DNA of 64,000 bases from Paralimibaculum aggregatum. Its GTDB lineage: Bacteria; Pseudomonadota; Alphaproteobacteria; Rhodobacterales; Rhodobacteraceae. Where the stretch lies: contig NZ_BSYI01000008.1 in assembly GCF_030270585.1 (NCBI RefSeq), positions 1 to 64,000 of the forward strand, written 5' to 3'. Positions 26,046 through 36,489 of the stretch are shown in pieces; positions within the stretch are counted from its first letter, which is position 1; each line of letters begins with the position of its first letter. Made by a program: the position numbers and the translations under genes. The notes beneath the pieces are model-generated. The model was not told the origin of the DNA. It saw nothing but the letters and a program-made list of their open reading frames with translations, and did no database searches.

Positions 26046-28181
26046 ATGCAAGGCGCGACCGAAACAGGGAGCGGGACAGGCGATGCGGTCTCGCTGGAGA
26101 TGATCGGCGAGATCGCGGTCGTCACCGTCGACAGCCCCCCCGCCAACACTTTGAGCCACTCCGTCCGCAAGGGGCTGTTCGCGTGCGTCGGCGCGGCGCT
26201 CGCGGATCAGCATGCCCTGGCGGTGGTGGTGATCTGCGCCGGGCGGACCTTCATCGCGGGCGCCGAGATCTCGGAGTTCGGCAAGCCGCGGCAACCGCCG
26301 CCGACCGCCGAGGTCGTGGCGATGATCGAGGCCGCGGGCAAGCCGGTGATCGCCGCCATCCACGGCACGGCGCTGGGCGGCGGGCTGGAATTCGCCATGG
26401 GCTGCCACTACCGCGTCGCGCTGGCCGATGCGAAGCTCGGCCTGCCGGAGATCGATCTCGGCATCCTGCCGGGCGGCGGCGGCACGCAGCGCCTGCCGCG
26501 GCTGGTGGGAGCCGAGGCCGCGCTGGAGATGATGCTCACGGGGCGCCACGTGCCCGCCGCCGAGGCCGAGGCGATGGGGCTGATCGATGCGGTCTTTGCC
26601 GGGGGCGAGCAGCGTGCGGCGGGCCTCGCCTTCGCCCGCCGGGCGATCGCGGAGGGCCTGCCGCCGCGGCCGACCCGTGCGATGGTCGAGCGGATCACGC
26701 GGGAGCCGCTGTCCGGCGAGGCCGTCGAGCGCGCCCTCGCCCGCCATGCCAGGAAGCACCGCGGGCTCGCCGGCCCGCGGCACATCGCCGACTGCGTGAA
26801 GGCCGCGATGGAGTTGCCCTTCGAGGCGGGGCTGCGCATCGAGCGCGAGCGCTTCGAGGACTGCATGAAACGGCCCGAGCGGGCCGCGCTCATGCATGCC
26901 TTCCTCGCCGAGCGGAAGGCCCGCAAGATCCCCGACATCGCGGGCATCGAGGGGCGCCCGGTCCGGCGCGCCGGCGTCATCGGCGGCGGCACCATGGGCG
27001 CGGGGATCGCGGTCTCGCTGCTGGATGCCGGGATCGCGGTGACCCTGCTCGAGACGGACGCCGCGGCGCTCGACCGGGCCCGGGGGAACATCCGCCGGAT
27101 CCATGACCGCGCGATCGCCAGGGGCCGGATGACCGAGGCCGGCCGCGAGGCCCTGCTGGCGGAGCGCTGCCGCCTCACGCTCGACCATGACGCGCTGGGC
27201 GAGGCGGATCTGGTCATCGAGGCGGCCTTCGAGGACATGGCGGTCAAGAAGGCGATCTTCGCCCGGCTCGATGCGGTCGCGCGGCCCGGCGCCGTGCTGG
27301 CCACCAACACCTCCCGGCTCGATGTCGACGAGATCGCGGCGGCGACGGCCCGCCCCGAGGACGTGATCGGGATGCATTTCTTCTCGCCCGCCCATGTCAT
27401 GCGGCTCGTGGAGATCGTGGTCGGCCGCCGCACCGCGCCGGAGGTGATCGCCACGGCCTTCGATCTGGCGAAGCGGCTCGGCAAGGTCGGGGTGCGCTCG
27501 GGCGTCTGCGACGGCTTCATCGGCAACCGGATGCTCTCGAAATACAAGATCGCGGCGGACCGGCTGGTGGAGGACGGCGTCTCGCCCTTCGATCTCGACC
27601 GCGCGGTGGTGGGGTTCGGCTATCCCATGGGCCCCTACCAGATGGGCGATCTGGCCGGGCTCGACATCTCCTGGGCGGCCCGCAAGCGGCAGGCCGCCAC
27701 CCGCGATCCGGCCGAGCGATACGTCGCGATCGCCGACCGGATCTGCGAGCGTGGCTGGTTCGGCCAGAAAACCGGCCGGGGCTACTACATCTACGACGAC
27801 GCCTCGCCGCGCGGGCGACCCAACCCCGATGTCGCGGAGATCGTGGCCCGGGAGCGCGCCGCCAAGGGCATCGTGTCGCGCAGCGTGCCGGAGGCGGAGA
27901 TCGTCGAGCAGCTGATGGCGGCGCTCGTCAACGAGGGGGCGCGGATCCTCGCCGACGGCATCGCGCTCCGCCCGCTCGACATCGATGTCACGCTGATGCT
28001 GGGCTACGGCTTTCCGCGATGGCGTGGCGGGCCGATGAAGCACGCCGACATGATCGGGCTGGAGACCGTGCTGGGCACGCTCCGCCGCAATGCCGCCTCG
28101 GACCCGGCGTTCTGGCGCCCCGCGCCGCTGCTCGAGCACCTCGTCGCCGAGGGACGCCCGTTCGAGAGCCTCAACCAGTGA
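26046..28181 (+). CDS. Multifunctional enoyl-CoA hydratase / 3-hydroxyacyl-CoA dehydrogenase (FadB/FadJ-type)
   Basis: 711 residues. The N-terminal crotonase domain (1-280) keeps both catalytic Glu ([13 protein letters not shown] and GLPEIDLG). The NAD-binding domain begins at [19 protein letters not shown] (about 310), and [15 protein letters not shown] carries the catalytic His. Two C-terminal dehydrogenase domains complete it. Start ATG 26046 is chosen because AAAGGAG lies 6 bp upstream; an ATG at 26031 contains that site. It catalyses the hydration and oxidation steps of beta-oxidation for the CoA thioesters made by the upstream enzymes, followed by the thiolase gene 11 bp downstream. Confidence 0.95.
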   Translation: MQGATETGSGTGDAVSLEMIGEIAVVTVDSPPANTLSHSVRKGLFACVGAALADQHALAVVVICAGRTFIAGAEISEFGKPRQPPPTAEVVAMIEAAGKPVIAAIHGTALGGGLEFAMGCHYRVALADAKLGLPEIDLGILPGGGGTQRLPRLVGAEAALEMMLTGRHVPAAEAEAMGLIDAVFAGGEQRAAGLAFARRAIAEGLPPRPTRAMVERITREPLSGEAVERALARHARKHRGLAGPRHIADCVKAAMELPFEAGLRIERERFEDCMKRPERAALMHAFLAERKARKIPDIAGIEGRPVRRAGVIGGGTMGAGIAVSLLDAGIAVTLLETDAAALDRARGNIRRIHDRAIARGRMTEAGREALLAERCRLTLDHDALGEADLVIEAAFEDMAVKKAIFARLDAVARPGAVLATNTSRLDVDEIAAATARPEDVIGMHFFSPAHVMRLVEIVVGRRTAPEVIATAFDLAKRLGKVGVRSGVCDGFIGNRMLSKYKIAADRLVEDGVSPFDLDRAVVGFGYPMGPYQMGDLAGLDISWAARKRQAATRDPAERYVAIADRICERGWFGQKTGRGYYIYDDASPRGRPNPDVAEIVARERAAKGIVSRSVPEAEIVEQLMAALVNEGARILADGIALRPLDIDVTLMLGYGFPRWRGGPMKHADMIGLETVLGTLRRNAASDPAFWRPAPLLEHLVAEGRPFESLNQ

Positions 28182-28192
28182 GCCGCGCCGCC

Positions 28193-29374
28193 ATGCGAGA
28201 AGCCGTCATCCTTTCCACCGCCCGCACGCCGCTGACCAAGTCCCATCGCGGCGAGCTCAACATCACGCATGGCGCCACCATGGGCGGGCATGTGGTGCGG
28301 CACGCGGTCGACCGGGCGGGGCTCGACCCGGCGCTGATCGAGGACGCGATCTTCGGCTGCGCGCATCCCTATGTCGCGACCGGCGGCAACATCGCCCGGC
28401 AGAGCGTGCTGCGCGCGGGCCTGCCGGTCAGCGTGCCGGGCGGCACCGTCAACCGTGCCTGCAGCTCCGGCCTGCATGCCATCGCCTCGGCCGCGCACCG
28501 GATCATCCTCGACGACGCCACCGCGATGATCGCCGGCGGGCTCGAGTCGATCTCGCTGCGCCAGACGGATATTGACCAGAGCCTCCGCTGCGAGAGCTGG
28601 CTGCAGGAGAATATCCCCGGCCTCTACATGGCGATGATCGACACGGCCGACATCGTGGCCGAGCGCTATGGCGTGAGCCGCGAGCGGCAGGACGCCTATG
28701 CCTTGCAGAGCCAGCAGCGCACCGCGCGGGCCAAGGCGGACGGGCGCTTCGACGACGAGATCGTGCCCTTTGCCACCGAGATGGCGGTGCGCGACAGGGA
28801 GACCGGCGCGGTCTCGCGCGTCGCGGTGACCGTCGCCGAGGATCGCTGCAACCGGCCGACGACGACGCTCGAGGGGCTCGCCGCGCTCGAGCCGGTGAAG
28901 GGGCCCGGCCGGTTCGTCACCGCCGGCAATGCCAGCCAGCTCGCCGACGGCGCCTCGGCCTGCGTGCTGATGGAGGCGAAGGCGGCCGAGCGGGCAGGGC
29001 TCGAGCCGCTCGGCGCATGGCGCGGCTTCACCGTTGCCGGATGCGAGCCCGACGAGATGGGCATCGGCCCGGTCTTCGCCGTGCCGCGCCTGCTGCGCCG
29101 CTTCGGCCTGACGGTCGACGATATCGACCTCTGGGAGCTCAACGAGGCCTTTGCCAGCCAGGTGCTGCATTGCCGCGACCGGCTCGGCATCGACGACGAG
29201 CGGATGAACGTGAACGGCGGGTCGATCTCCGTCGGGCATCCCTTCGGCATGACCGGCGCGCGCCTCGCCGGGCATGTCCTGATCGAGGGGCGCCGCCGCA
29301 GGGCGAAGCATGTGGTGGTGACGATGTGCGTCGGCGGTGGCATGGGAGCGGCGGGGCTCTTCGAGGTCTACTGA
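28193..29374 (+). CDS. Acetyl-CoA acyltransferase (thiolase)
   Basis: 393 residues with a complete degradative thiolase active site: the nucleophile Cys in [14 protein letters not shown], His in [14 protein letters not shown] and the general-base Cys in [13 protein letters not shown]. It cleaves 3-ketoacyl-CoA with CoA to end each beta-oxidation round. An alternative GTG at 28178 overlaps the fadJ-type stop as GTGA and would add five residues. This canonical enzyme contrasts with the Cys-less thiolase-like protein at 11.5-12.6 kb, so the two should have distinct reactions. Confidence 0.95.
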   Translation: MREAVILSTARTPLTKSHRGELNITHGATMGGHVVRHAVDRAGLDPALIEDAIFGCAHPYVATGGNIARQSVLRAGLPVSVPGGTVNRACSSGLHAIASAAHRIILDDATAMIAGGLESISLRQTDIDQSLRCESWLQENIPGLYMAMIDTADIVAERYGVSRERQDAYALQSQQRTARAKADGRFDDEIVPFATEMAVRDRETGAVSRVAVTVAEDRCNRPTTTLEGLAALEPVKGPGRFVTAGNASQLADGASACVLMEAKAAERAGLEPLGAWRGFTVAGCEPDEMGIGPVFAVPRLLRRFGLTVDDIDLWELNEAFASQVLHCRDRLGIDDERMNVNGGSISVGHPFGMTGARLAGHVLIEGRRRRAKHVVVTMCVGGGMGAAGLFEVY

Positions 29375-29391
29375 GCCCGGCGCCCGCGCGA

Positions 29392-30144
29392 TCAGGCGGA
29401 GGCCGGGGTCAGCTCGCGCTCGGTAAATCCGTTCCGCTTCGAGATGAGCTTGGCGGAGCGGATCACCTCCTCGGTGAAGAAGGCCTCGTTCACCGAGAAT
29501 CGCGATTCCGGGCAGGCCAGCGAGAGCGCGAACCTGACGCTTCCATCGGGTTCGAAGATCGGCGCGGCCACCGCCGCGTTGCCGCCCGTGACCTCGAAGC
29601 TGCTCTGGGCGAAGCCCTCCTCGCGGATCCGGGCGAGCACCTCCCTGAGCTTCGCCCGTTCCACCGCGTGGCTCTGCTCGAGCCGCTCCGCGGCCTCCTC
29701 GATGAGTTCCGGCGCCTGGTAGGCGAGGATCGCCTTGCCGCTGGCGCCGAGGCCCAGCGGTGCGCGGTCGCCCTGCCGGATCACCGCCTGCAGGCGGAGC
29801 TCGGAGTCGATGGCGTAGATGCAGATCCGCTCGAATCCGTCGAGCATGTAGAGCGCGACCGATTCCTTCGTCTTGGCGGCGAGATCGTGGTTCACGTCAT
29901 AGGAGATCTCGCGGATGTCGAGCGTGCTCTTCACCGCCGCGGACAGGCGCAGGATCTTGGGCGACAGGCAGTATTCGTTGTTGGTCAATCTGATGAGATA
30001 GCCCAGTTCGACCAGCGCCTTGATGATGCGGAGCGTCGTCGGGCTGGTCAGCCCGACCCGCATGGCGATCTCGTGAAGCGGCAGGCTGTGCCGATCCCCC
30101 GCGAAGGCCTCGAGGATCGAGAAGGTGCGGTTCACTGTTCTCAT
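29392..30144 (-). CDS. IclR-family transcriptional regulator
   Basis: 250 residues. An N-terminal winged helix-turn-helix (RTFSILEAFAGDRHSLPLHE; MRVGLTSPTTLRIIKALVELGYL) is followed by the IclR effector domain with GLGASGKAILAY. It lies convergent with the thiolase gene, 17 bp apart, at the end of the catabolic block. IclR members commonly control aromatic and acid catabolism in response to a pathway metabolite. The 7-1-7 boxes found before four transcription units of this block have the geometry expected of its binding site. No good copy was seen in front of its own gene. Confidence 0.93.
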   Translation of the reverse strand: MRTVNRTFSILEAFAGDRHSLPLHEIAMRVGLTSPTTLRIIKALVELGYLIRLTNNEYCLSPKILRLSAAVKSTLDIREISYDVNHDLAAKTKESVALYMLDGFERICIYAIDSELRLQAVIRQGDRAPLGLGASGKAILAYQAPELIEEAAERLEQSHAVERAKLREVLARIREEGFAQSSFEVTGGNAAVAAPIFEPDGSVRFALSLACPESRFSVNEAFFTEEVIRSAKLISKRNGFTERELTPASA

Positions 30145-31631
30145 CTATTGCACCAAGCTGTTTTTCCGGGTGGTTTCTCAGTGTGACCGGCTGCGCCGAA
30201 GATGGCAGCCGACGCCGGATGTGCCGCGGGTTTCGGCCCTCGGGCCGCTCTTGCGGTCCGTTATAGCGCCCCGCGAGCGGTTGGTCGATGTCACTCCATG
30301 AAACTCGTTGAATACACCGACATGACTGCCGCGCCAGAGGCCGCGCTCGGATGATGGGAGCGGGAGTCGGGCGGCGGGCGGCGTGGCTGATCTCCATCCG
30401 ATGGCGCCGAGGCATCGATTTCCGCGCGAGCCAGGACAGCTGTCAGGGCCCGGAGAATGTGCGGCAGATGTGCATCGCGAAGCCGTCGCGCCCCCCCGGA
30501 CAGGTCGATCGCAATCAGGGTGTGGCTGTGGCAGGCCTGCTCAGGAGGGCTCCCGAGACCGGCGCTGATCGGCGACGGCGGCACCGCGCGGTTGCCGAGG
30601 TAGAACCGCCCGCATGCAGGGGACAGCCGATCATCGGGCCGTCGGCGAGGCTTTCATCCAGGCGAGCGCAGGTCAGCTCGGCGGCGAAGAACACGATTGC
30701 GGTGCCGGAGAACGCCGAGGCACGGCCCTCGGCGATCGCCCGCGGCGCATGCCGATTGCCACGGATTCGAGGCGAGCGACACAGCAACATTCGCCGCCCG
30801 TCGCCCAGCGTCATGCAATCGCGCATGCCGTCCGCGATGCGCGGGGCGCCAGCATCAGTCGCCAGAGCGAGGCTGGTCTGCCCCGAAATGCGACGGATGG
30901 CCATAGTGATTCCCGCTGTCTTCCAAACCTGCCTGCGAGGACGAGAAGCCGCGCGCGCTGGCCGAACGCCCTGCGACAGGCTTCCACACCGTGGCCAGCC
31001 TGACCGTCAACCGGCATCCAAAAGGGTCTGGGCGCGGTCCGGTACGAGCCCAAGCCTGCTACCAGGGGCAGTCCATCGCCCTAGCTTAACGCCTTCAGCC
31101 GCTGAAGGAGCCGCCATGCCCTGCCAACTTGCCCTTGTCCTCGGAGACCAGCTCGTTCCCGGACCAGTGGCGCGGCATGGCCCCATGTCACCGTCACCGC
31201 CGGCATCACGATTCGGGCCCCCGACCACTTCGGCAGCATAGCCAACTCCAAAACCAGGGCGTTCCCGACCAGCCGGTGATCTCCCCATCGGGAGGCCCCC
31301 AGGCCTCGCTGATCCACGATTGAGCTTCGGGGTATCCCCTGACCTCCCGGCGCACGCCAGGTGCCCGTTCGAGATGGATGCTACGTTGCGATCGCATTGT
31401 CGTCGGTATGGCTGAGCGCGCCGTTGTCAGGCCGAGATCTTTCGAACCGGGCCGTATTCCGGTGGCGACGCGATGGCGGATCGCCGCGGGTCATGGGGTC
31501 GGGCGCGCATCTGTCGAGATCCGTGGTGCTGGCGCCAGGAACGCGGGCGGCTTTCCAGGTCCGTTGACAGGAATCTTTCATGTTATATCATCGAACACAG
31601 AAAATTTCCGGAGCAGTGGGGTCGGCTGGCG
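30145..31631. other. About 1.5 kb without a convincing intact gene
   Basis: Several frames of 60-290 codons exist on both strands, but their codon usage and composition look like chance. The minus-strand frame 30515-30904 has family-like fragments (ISGQTSLALATDAGAP; DGPMIGCPLHAG) yet matches nothing I can name and is not continued in any frame. A 17-bp palindrome, CCTTCAGC-C-GCTGAAGG, lies at 31092-31108. A GntR-type site candidate is at 31581. The stretch looks like decayed DNA plus the hyuA promoter. Confidence 0.5.
31116..31241 (+). pseudogene. Possible truncated N-terminus of a photolyase-related protein
   Basis: An ATG with GAAGGAG 5 bp upstream begins MPCQLALVLGDQLVPG. LVLGDQL is typical of the first strand of cryptochrome/photolyase-related proteins. 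The frame ends after 41 codons and later residues do not fit the family. The strong ribosome-binding site makes a relic or a small gene possible; chance is not excluded. Confidence 0.2.
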
Positions 31632-33752
31632 ATGTCCTGGAACGATAAGGCAAGCAATGGCGCGGGCAGGGGGGCGGACGATGAGAGCCTCGGCAGGGAG
31701 TGGCGCATCGGCGTCGATATCGGCGGCACCTTCACCGATCTGGTGGCGATCGCGGAGACCGGGGCGCTGCGCATCGCCAAGGTGCCCTCGACGCCCGACC
31801 GGCCGGAACAGGCGGTGCTCGACGGTCTCGACGCGCTTGCCGCGGCGGCCGGCGAGACCGTCGCCGGGCTGCTGGCGGGGTGCCGGCTCTTCGTGCATGG
31901 CTCGACGGTCGCCACCAACACGGTGCTGGAGCACAAGGGCGCCCGCGTCGGCCTGATCGCCACCGAGGGCTTCCGCGACAGCCTCGAGATCCGCCGGGGC
32001 ATTCGCCCGGATCCCTGGCGCCACCGCGAGCCATATCCGCCGGTCCTGGTGCCGCGCCATCGCCGGTTGCCCGTCGGCGGGCGCATCGGCGCCTCGGGCG
32101 AGGAGCTCGAACCGCTCGACCGCGAGGCGCTGGACCGGCAGATCGAGCGGCTGCTGGCCGAGGATGCCGAGGTCGTCGCCGTCAGCCTGTTCAACAGCAT
32201 CTTTGCGGACGGCCAGGAGCGGGCCGCGGCCGCGGCCGTGCGGGAGGCCGGGCTGCCGGTCTTCGTGTCGTCCGAGATCGCGCCGGTGCTTGGCGAGTAC
32301 GAGCGGACCTCCACGGTCGCGCTCAATGCCTATGTCGGGCCGCGCACCGCGCGCTATGTCTCCGAGCTCTCGGACGCGCTCGCGGCGCGCGGGCTCGCGG
32401 TGCCGATGCTGCTCACCCAGAACAACGGCGGCATGATAACCCCGGCGCAGGTCGCGGCGCGGCCGGCCTCGCTGCTGCTCTCGGGGCCGGCAGCGGCGGT
32501 GGGCGCGCTGCGCCACCATTGCGATACCATCGGCTCGGACAATCTCATCTCGATGGAGATCGGCGGCACCAGCTGCGACGTGCTGGTGATGGCGGACGGC
32601 GAGGTGGCGCTGACCGATGCGCTCGATATCGGCGGGCATTTCCTGGCGATGCCCTCGGTCGACATCCACACCATCGGCGCCGGCGGCGGCACCATCGCGC
32701 GGGTCGATGCCGGCGGGATGCTGGCCGTGGGGCCCGAGGGCGCCGGCGCGATGCCCGGGCCGGCGGCCTATGGCCGCGGCGGGCAGGAGGCCACCGCGAC
32801 CGATGCGCAGCTCGTGCTCGGGCGGCTCGCGCCCGGCCCCTATGCGGGCGGCGCGGTGAGCCTCGATGCCGATCTCGCCGAGGCGGCGATCCGCCGGTGC
32901 ATCGCCGAGCCGCTCGGCATCGGTGTCGAGGCGGCGGCGCAGGGCATGATCCGGCTGCTGGAGCAGAAGCTGCTGCACGCGCTCGAGCATCTCAGCGTCG
33001 AGCAGGGGCACGATCCGCGCCGTTTCACGCTGGTCGCGGGCGGCGGCGCCGGGGCGCTGCATGGCGCGGCCGTGGCGCGGCGGCTCGGCTGCCGGCGGGT
33101 CTATGTCCCGCGTCTCGCCGGCGCGTTCTGCGCCTTCGGGATGCTGCATTCCGACATCCGTCACGACACCAGCCGGGTGCATATCAGCCCGCTCGACAGC
33201 GCCGACGGAGCGGCGATCGCGTCGCGGCTGGCCGAGATGCGGGCCGAGCTGGCCGCGGCGCTGGCCGAGGCGGGCTTTGCCGAGCCGGTCTGGCAGTATG
33301 GCTGCGACCTGCGCTACCAGGGCCAGCAATGGGACGTGACGGTGCCGCTCGGCGCCAGCTTCGATCTCGCGCGGCTGCGCGAGGGGTTCGAGCAGCGCCA
33401 TCGGCAGCTCTTCGGCCATGTCCAGCCGCGCGGCACGATCGAGATCACGCGGCTGCGGCTTGCCGGGGTCGGGCCGGTGGCCGGCGCTGCGCCGGCGGGC
33501 CCCGCCCCGGCACAGGGCGATCCGGTTGCGCGGTCGCACCGGCCGGTCTGGATCGACGCGGCGCGCGGGCGCTGCATGGCGCCGATCTATGAAGGCGCCG
33601 ATCTCGCCCCCGGCCATGCCATCGCCGGACCGGCCATCGTCAACGAGCAGACCACGACGGTGCTGGTCGGTGCCGGCGACCGGCTCGAGGTCGATGCCCA
33701 TGGCAACTACGCGATCACTCTCGACGCGGATGCAGCGGAGGACAAACGATGA
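31632..33752 (+). CDS. hyuA: Hydantoinase/oxoprolinase subunit A family protein
   Basis: 706 residues. The N-terminal Hydant_A_N motif WRIGVDIGGTFTDLVAI (about 24-40) is an ATP-binding, ASKHA-type phosphate loop. The hydantoinase A domain follows with NNGGMITPAQVAARP, LLSGPAAAVGAL, ISMEIGGTSCDVLV and TIGAGGGTIARVD. The start ATG 31632 is chosen because upstream extension is non-conserved. With HyuB it forms an ATP-dependent enzyme opening a cyclic amide or imide (5-oxoproline, N-methylhydantoin) or carboxylating a ketone in the acetone carboxylase relatives. The substrate is not identifiable from sequence. Confidence 0.93.
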   Translation: MSWNDKASNGAGRGADDESLGREWRIGVDIGGTFTDLVAIAETGALRIAKVPSTPDRPEQAVLDGLDALAAAAGETVAGLLAGCRLFVHGSTVATNTVLEHKGARVGLIATEGFRDSLEIRRGIRPDPWRHREPYPPVLVPRHRRLPVGGRIGASGEELEPLDREALDRQIERLLAEDAEVVAVSLFNSIFADGQERAAAAAVREAGLPVFVSSEIAPVLGEYERTSTVALNAYVGPRTARYVSELSDALAARGLAVPMLLTQNNGGMITPAQVAARPASLLLSGPAAAVGALRHHCDTIGSDNLISMEIGGTSCDVLVMADGEVALTDALDIGGHFLAMPSVDIHTIGAGGGTIARVDAGGMLAVGPEGAGAMPGPAAYGRGGQEATATDAQLVLGRLAPGPYAGGAVSLDADLAEAAIRRCIAEPLGIGVEAAAQGMIRLLEQKLLHALEHLSVEQGHDPRRFTLVAGGGAGALHGAAVARRLGCRRVYVPRLAGAFCAFGMLHSDIRHDTSRVHISPLDSADGAAIASRLAEMRAELAAALAEAGFAEPVWQYGCDLRYQGQQWDVTVPLGASFDLARLREGFEQRHRQLFGHVQPRGTIEITRLRLAGVGPVAGAAPAGPAPAQGDPVARSHRPVWIDAARGRCMAPIYEGADLAPGHAIAGPAIVNEQTTTVLVGAGDRLEVDAHGNYAITLDADAAEDKR

Positions 33753-35497
33753 CCGACACCCCGGCCGCCCCGGCGCTCGACCCCGTCGCGCTGGCGCTCC
33801 TGCAGAACCGGCTCGACCATATCGCCCGGCACATGGGCTGGGTGATGACCCGCACCGCGCGGAGCCCGATCTTCAACCAGTCGCATGACTTCTCCTGCTT
33901 CATCACCGACCGCAACGGCCAGCTGCTCTCGCAGGCCGACGGCATCCCGATTCACACCGGCGGCGGCGGCTTCTCGGTGCGGGCGCTGATCGCGGCATTC
34001 GACGGGCGCTTCCGGCCGGGCGATGCCTATCTCTCCAACGATCCCTATGTCGCCGGCGGCAACCACCTGCCGGACTGGGTGATCGCGCGGCCGGTCTTCG
34101 TCGATGGCACGCTGGTCGCCTTCGCCTGCAACCGGGCGCACCAGTCGGATATCGGCGGCGGCGCGGCCGGCACCTACAACCCGACCGCCACCGAGATCTT
34201 CCACGAGGGCATCCGGCTCCCGCCGCTCCGGCTCGTCGAAGAAGGGGTGATGCGCGACGATCTCTGGGCGCTGCTGATGGCCAACACGCGCACCCCGCAG
34301 CTGCTCGACGGCGATCTCGGCGCGATGCTCGGCTCGACCGAGATCGGTGCGCAGAAGATCGCCGAAACCATTACCGGCCTGCCGCGGGACGAGGCGACCG
34401 CCTATCTCGACGGGATGCTCGACTACGGCGAGCGGCGCTTCACCGAGGCGATCGCGGCGCTCGGCGACGGCGTCTTCGAGGCCGAGGAGCGCTTCGACAA
34501 CGACTGCTTCGGCCCGGCCGACATCCGCATCCGGGTGCGCATATCGCTCGAGGGCGGCCGCGCCCGCGTGGATTTCACCGGCACCAGCCCGCAGATCCGC
34601 GGCTTCAAGAACTCCTCGCTGGCCAACACCCATTCCGGGGTCTACGCGGCCTTCGGCAGCTTTCTCGATGCCGATCTTCCGCGCAACGAGGGCAGCTTCC
34701 GCGCCATAGAGGTCATCGCGCCGGAGGGCTCGCTGCTCAATCCGCGGGCGCCTGCGCCGGTGACCATGTGCACGGTGTTCCCGGCCTACGAGATCATCCA
34801 TGCCTGCTGGTGGGCGCTCGGACAGGCGGCGCCGGAGCGGGCCTGCGCCGGCTGGGGCAAGAACTCCTTCCCCAACAGCTCCGGCACGCGCGACGGCAAG
34901 ACCTGGGTGATGTATCACTGGGGCGGGCTTTCGGGCGGCGGTGCGGTGGCAGGGCGCGACGGCTTCGCCCAGATCGGGCCGCTGGTCACGCTTGGCGGGC
35001 TGACGCTGCCCAATGCCGAGGTCTACGAGCAGCTCTATCCGGTGCGGGTGCTGCGCCAGGAGCTTGTCTGCGACGGCGGCGGCGCCGGCGCGTTCCGGGG
35101 CGGGACCGGGGTGCACTACGAGTGCGATGTGCTGACGGCGGCGGAATACTCGTTCCGTGCCGAGGGCACCAGCCGGCCGACCGGCCTCGGCGTCGAGGGC
35201 GGCTCCGACGGCGCCCGCGGCCGCGTTGCGCTTCGCGAAGGTGCGGAGGGCGAAGCGCGCCCGATGCCGGACTATGCGCTCTCGCGCTTCGGGCCGGCGC
35301 GGCTCTCGATGACCTCGCCCGGCGGCGGCGGCTATGGCGACCCCTTCGATCGGGCGCCGGAGGCGGTCTGCCGCGACGTCCGCGACGGCCTGGTGAGCCC
35401 GGCCGCGGCGCGCGCGGTCTATGGCGTCGCGGTTGCCGATGACGGGCGCAGCCATGACGGGGCAGAGACCGCCCGGCTGCGCACATCGCCGGGCTAG
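33749..35497 (+). CDS. hyuB: Hydantoinase/oxoprolinase subunit B family protein
   Basis: 582 residues, the normal HyuB length. Conserved blocks include VMTRTARSPIFNQSHDFSC, YLSNDPYVAGGNHLPDW, SNIxxG-like HQSDIGGGAAG, FTGTSPQIRGFKNS and SPGGGGYGDP near the end. It overlaps hyuA by ATGA, indicating a heteromeric enzyme with stoichiometric translation. No transporter gene is directly linked, but a motif shared with both TRAP operons lies before hyuA, suggesting shared control. Confidence 0.94.
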   Translation: MTDTPAAPALDPVALALLQNRLDHIARHMGWVMTRTARSPIFNQSHDFSCFITDRNGQLLSQADGIPIHTGGGGFSVRALIAAFDGRFRPGDAYLSNDPYVAGGNHLPDWVIARPVFVDGTLVAFACNRAHQSDIGGGAAGTYNPTATEIFHEGIRLPPLRLVEEGVMRDDLWALLMANTRTPQLLDGDLGAMLGSTEIGAQKIAETITGLPRDEATAYLDGMLDYGERRFTEAIAALGDGVFEAEERFDNDCFGPADIRIRVRISLEGGRARVDFTGTSPQIRGFKNSSLANTHSGVYAAFGSFLDADLPRNEGSFRAIEVIAPEGSLLNPRAPAPVTMCTVFPAYEIIHACWWALGQAAPERACAGWGKNSFPNSSGTRDGKTWVMYHWGGLSGGGAVAGRDGFAQIGPLVTLGGLTLPNAEVYEQLYPVRVLRQELVCDGGGAGAFRGGTGVHYECDVLTAAEYSFRAEGTSRPTGLGVEGGSDGARGRVALREGAEGEARPMPDYALSRFGPARLSMTSPGGGGYGDPFDRAPEAVCRDVRDGLVSPAAARAVYGVAVADDGRSHDGAETARLRTSPG

Positions 35498-35499
35498 CA

Positions 35500-36330
35500 C
35501 AGCGTCTCGTCCCGCGGGCTCGCGGCCGGCCGCAGTACAGCCGCTGCGGCATTCGCGAGGGACAGGCTGCGCGCGTCGTGCCTGCGGCGTTCTGGGGGAC
35601 GCCGTGGACAGGGGCGGCGGCCTCTCGAAGAAGCCCTGTGCTTGGCGACCCCGCTCGACCGGATCGAAGCCAGGGCCGTAGGGCGGCGGAAGCGGCGCCC
35701 TGCGCCGGCCGCCCCGGTGGCCCCACCCTTGTGGCAGCCGAGGTTGACCAAGATCACGCTGTCGCCGGTGCGGAGCGTCGGCACGAGACCCTGCCGGACA
35801 TCGGCGAGGAAGCTCATGCCGTCGACCGGTCCGGCGACGGCCATCGGACGTCGACCCCAGTGAGCCTCGGAGCCGCGAAGATCAGCGTGCGCCAGTGCCA
35901 GCGCGCAATCGGGAATCTCAGACACTCACCGCGCGGCGTCCGTCCGTGCAGGCGCGCCATCTAGGTGCAGGTCTCGCCTGTGGAGGCGCGCAGCCCGGGG
36001 CCCAGCCCCGGCTGCGCCTCGCACCACGCCTCGCGCGCGTAGAGGTCGGCAGGCGCCTGCTCGGCGGCATGAACCGGCCTTCCCTGCCCGCCGAGCCGGA
36101 GCCGCGGAAGCCGCGGTGCATGGTGGAGAGCGCGAGCCTCTCGCCATCCCGGGCCACGGGGCGCAGGACGATCTCGGCGAGCGTGTTGCGCATGGCATTC
36201 CAGAGCATTGCGGCGGCGGCAGGATCGAGGGCCCCGATCCGGCCCGTGCGCTTGTCGCCGCCCACCGGTCGGGGGGCGACAGGGCCTGTCTCCCCGCCAG
36301 CGCCGGTGTCATGTCACCACCGCCGCTCGG
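35500..36330 (-). pseudogene. IS630-family transposase relic
   Basis: Reading right to left on the minus strand, fragments in changing frames match IS630 transposases: NTLAEIVLRPVARDGERLAL (helix-turn-helix linker), then a TGETCT-like remnant of the first catalytic block, MARLHGRTPRGECLR, RWHWRTLIFAAPRLTGVDV, then VDGMSFLADVRQGLVPTL with SVILVNLGCHKG (usually ILDNLGSHKG, so the second Asp is Val here), and FLPPYGPGFDPVERG. Several frameshifts and the lost Asp show that it is inactive. Boundaries are approximate and no inverted repeats were identified. Confidence 0.7.
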
Positions 36331-36489
36331 TGGTTCCGGCGGGGCACGATTGCGTCCGCGGTGCGCTGCCCGAGAGCGAGGGAAAGAGGTTCGGTCATGG
36401 AAGCCGGCCGTCTTGCCGGCCCCCATGACGGATCGCGCCTGCGCGGGAACGGGAACCCCTCCCAACGCCTCCGCGAGCTTGCGAATGCC

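Noticed and set aside
24780-28139. An 1119-codon minus-strand open frame opposite the OYE and fadJ-type genes
   Set aside because: The opposite strand encodes complete, motif-bearing enzymes with ribosome-binding sites; the antisense product has no recognisable motif.
30515-30904. CPLHAG in a minus-strand frame, resembling a Rieske ferredoxin motif
   Set aside because: The second Cys-x-x-His block and the rest of the ferredoxin fold are absent in every frame, so a ferredoxin call is not supported.
31578-33701. A 707-codon minus-strand frame opposite hyuA
   Set aside because: hyuA is complete and conserved; the antisense frame has no domain pattern.
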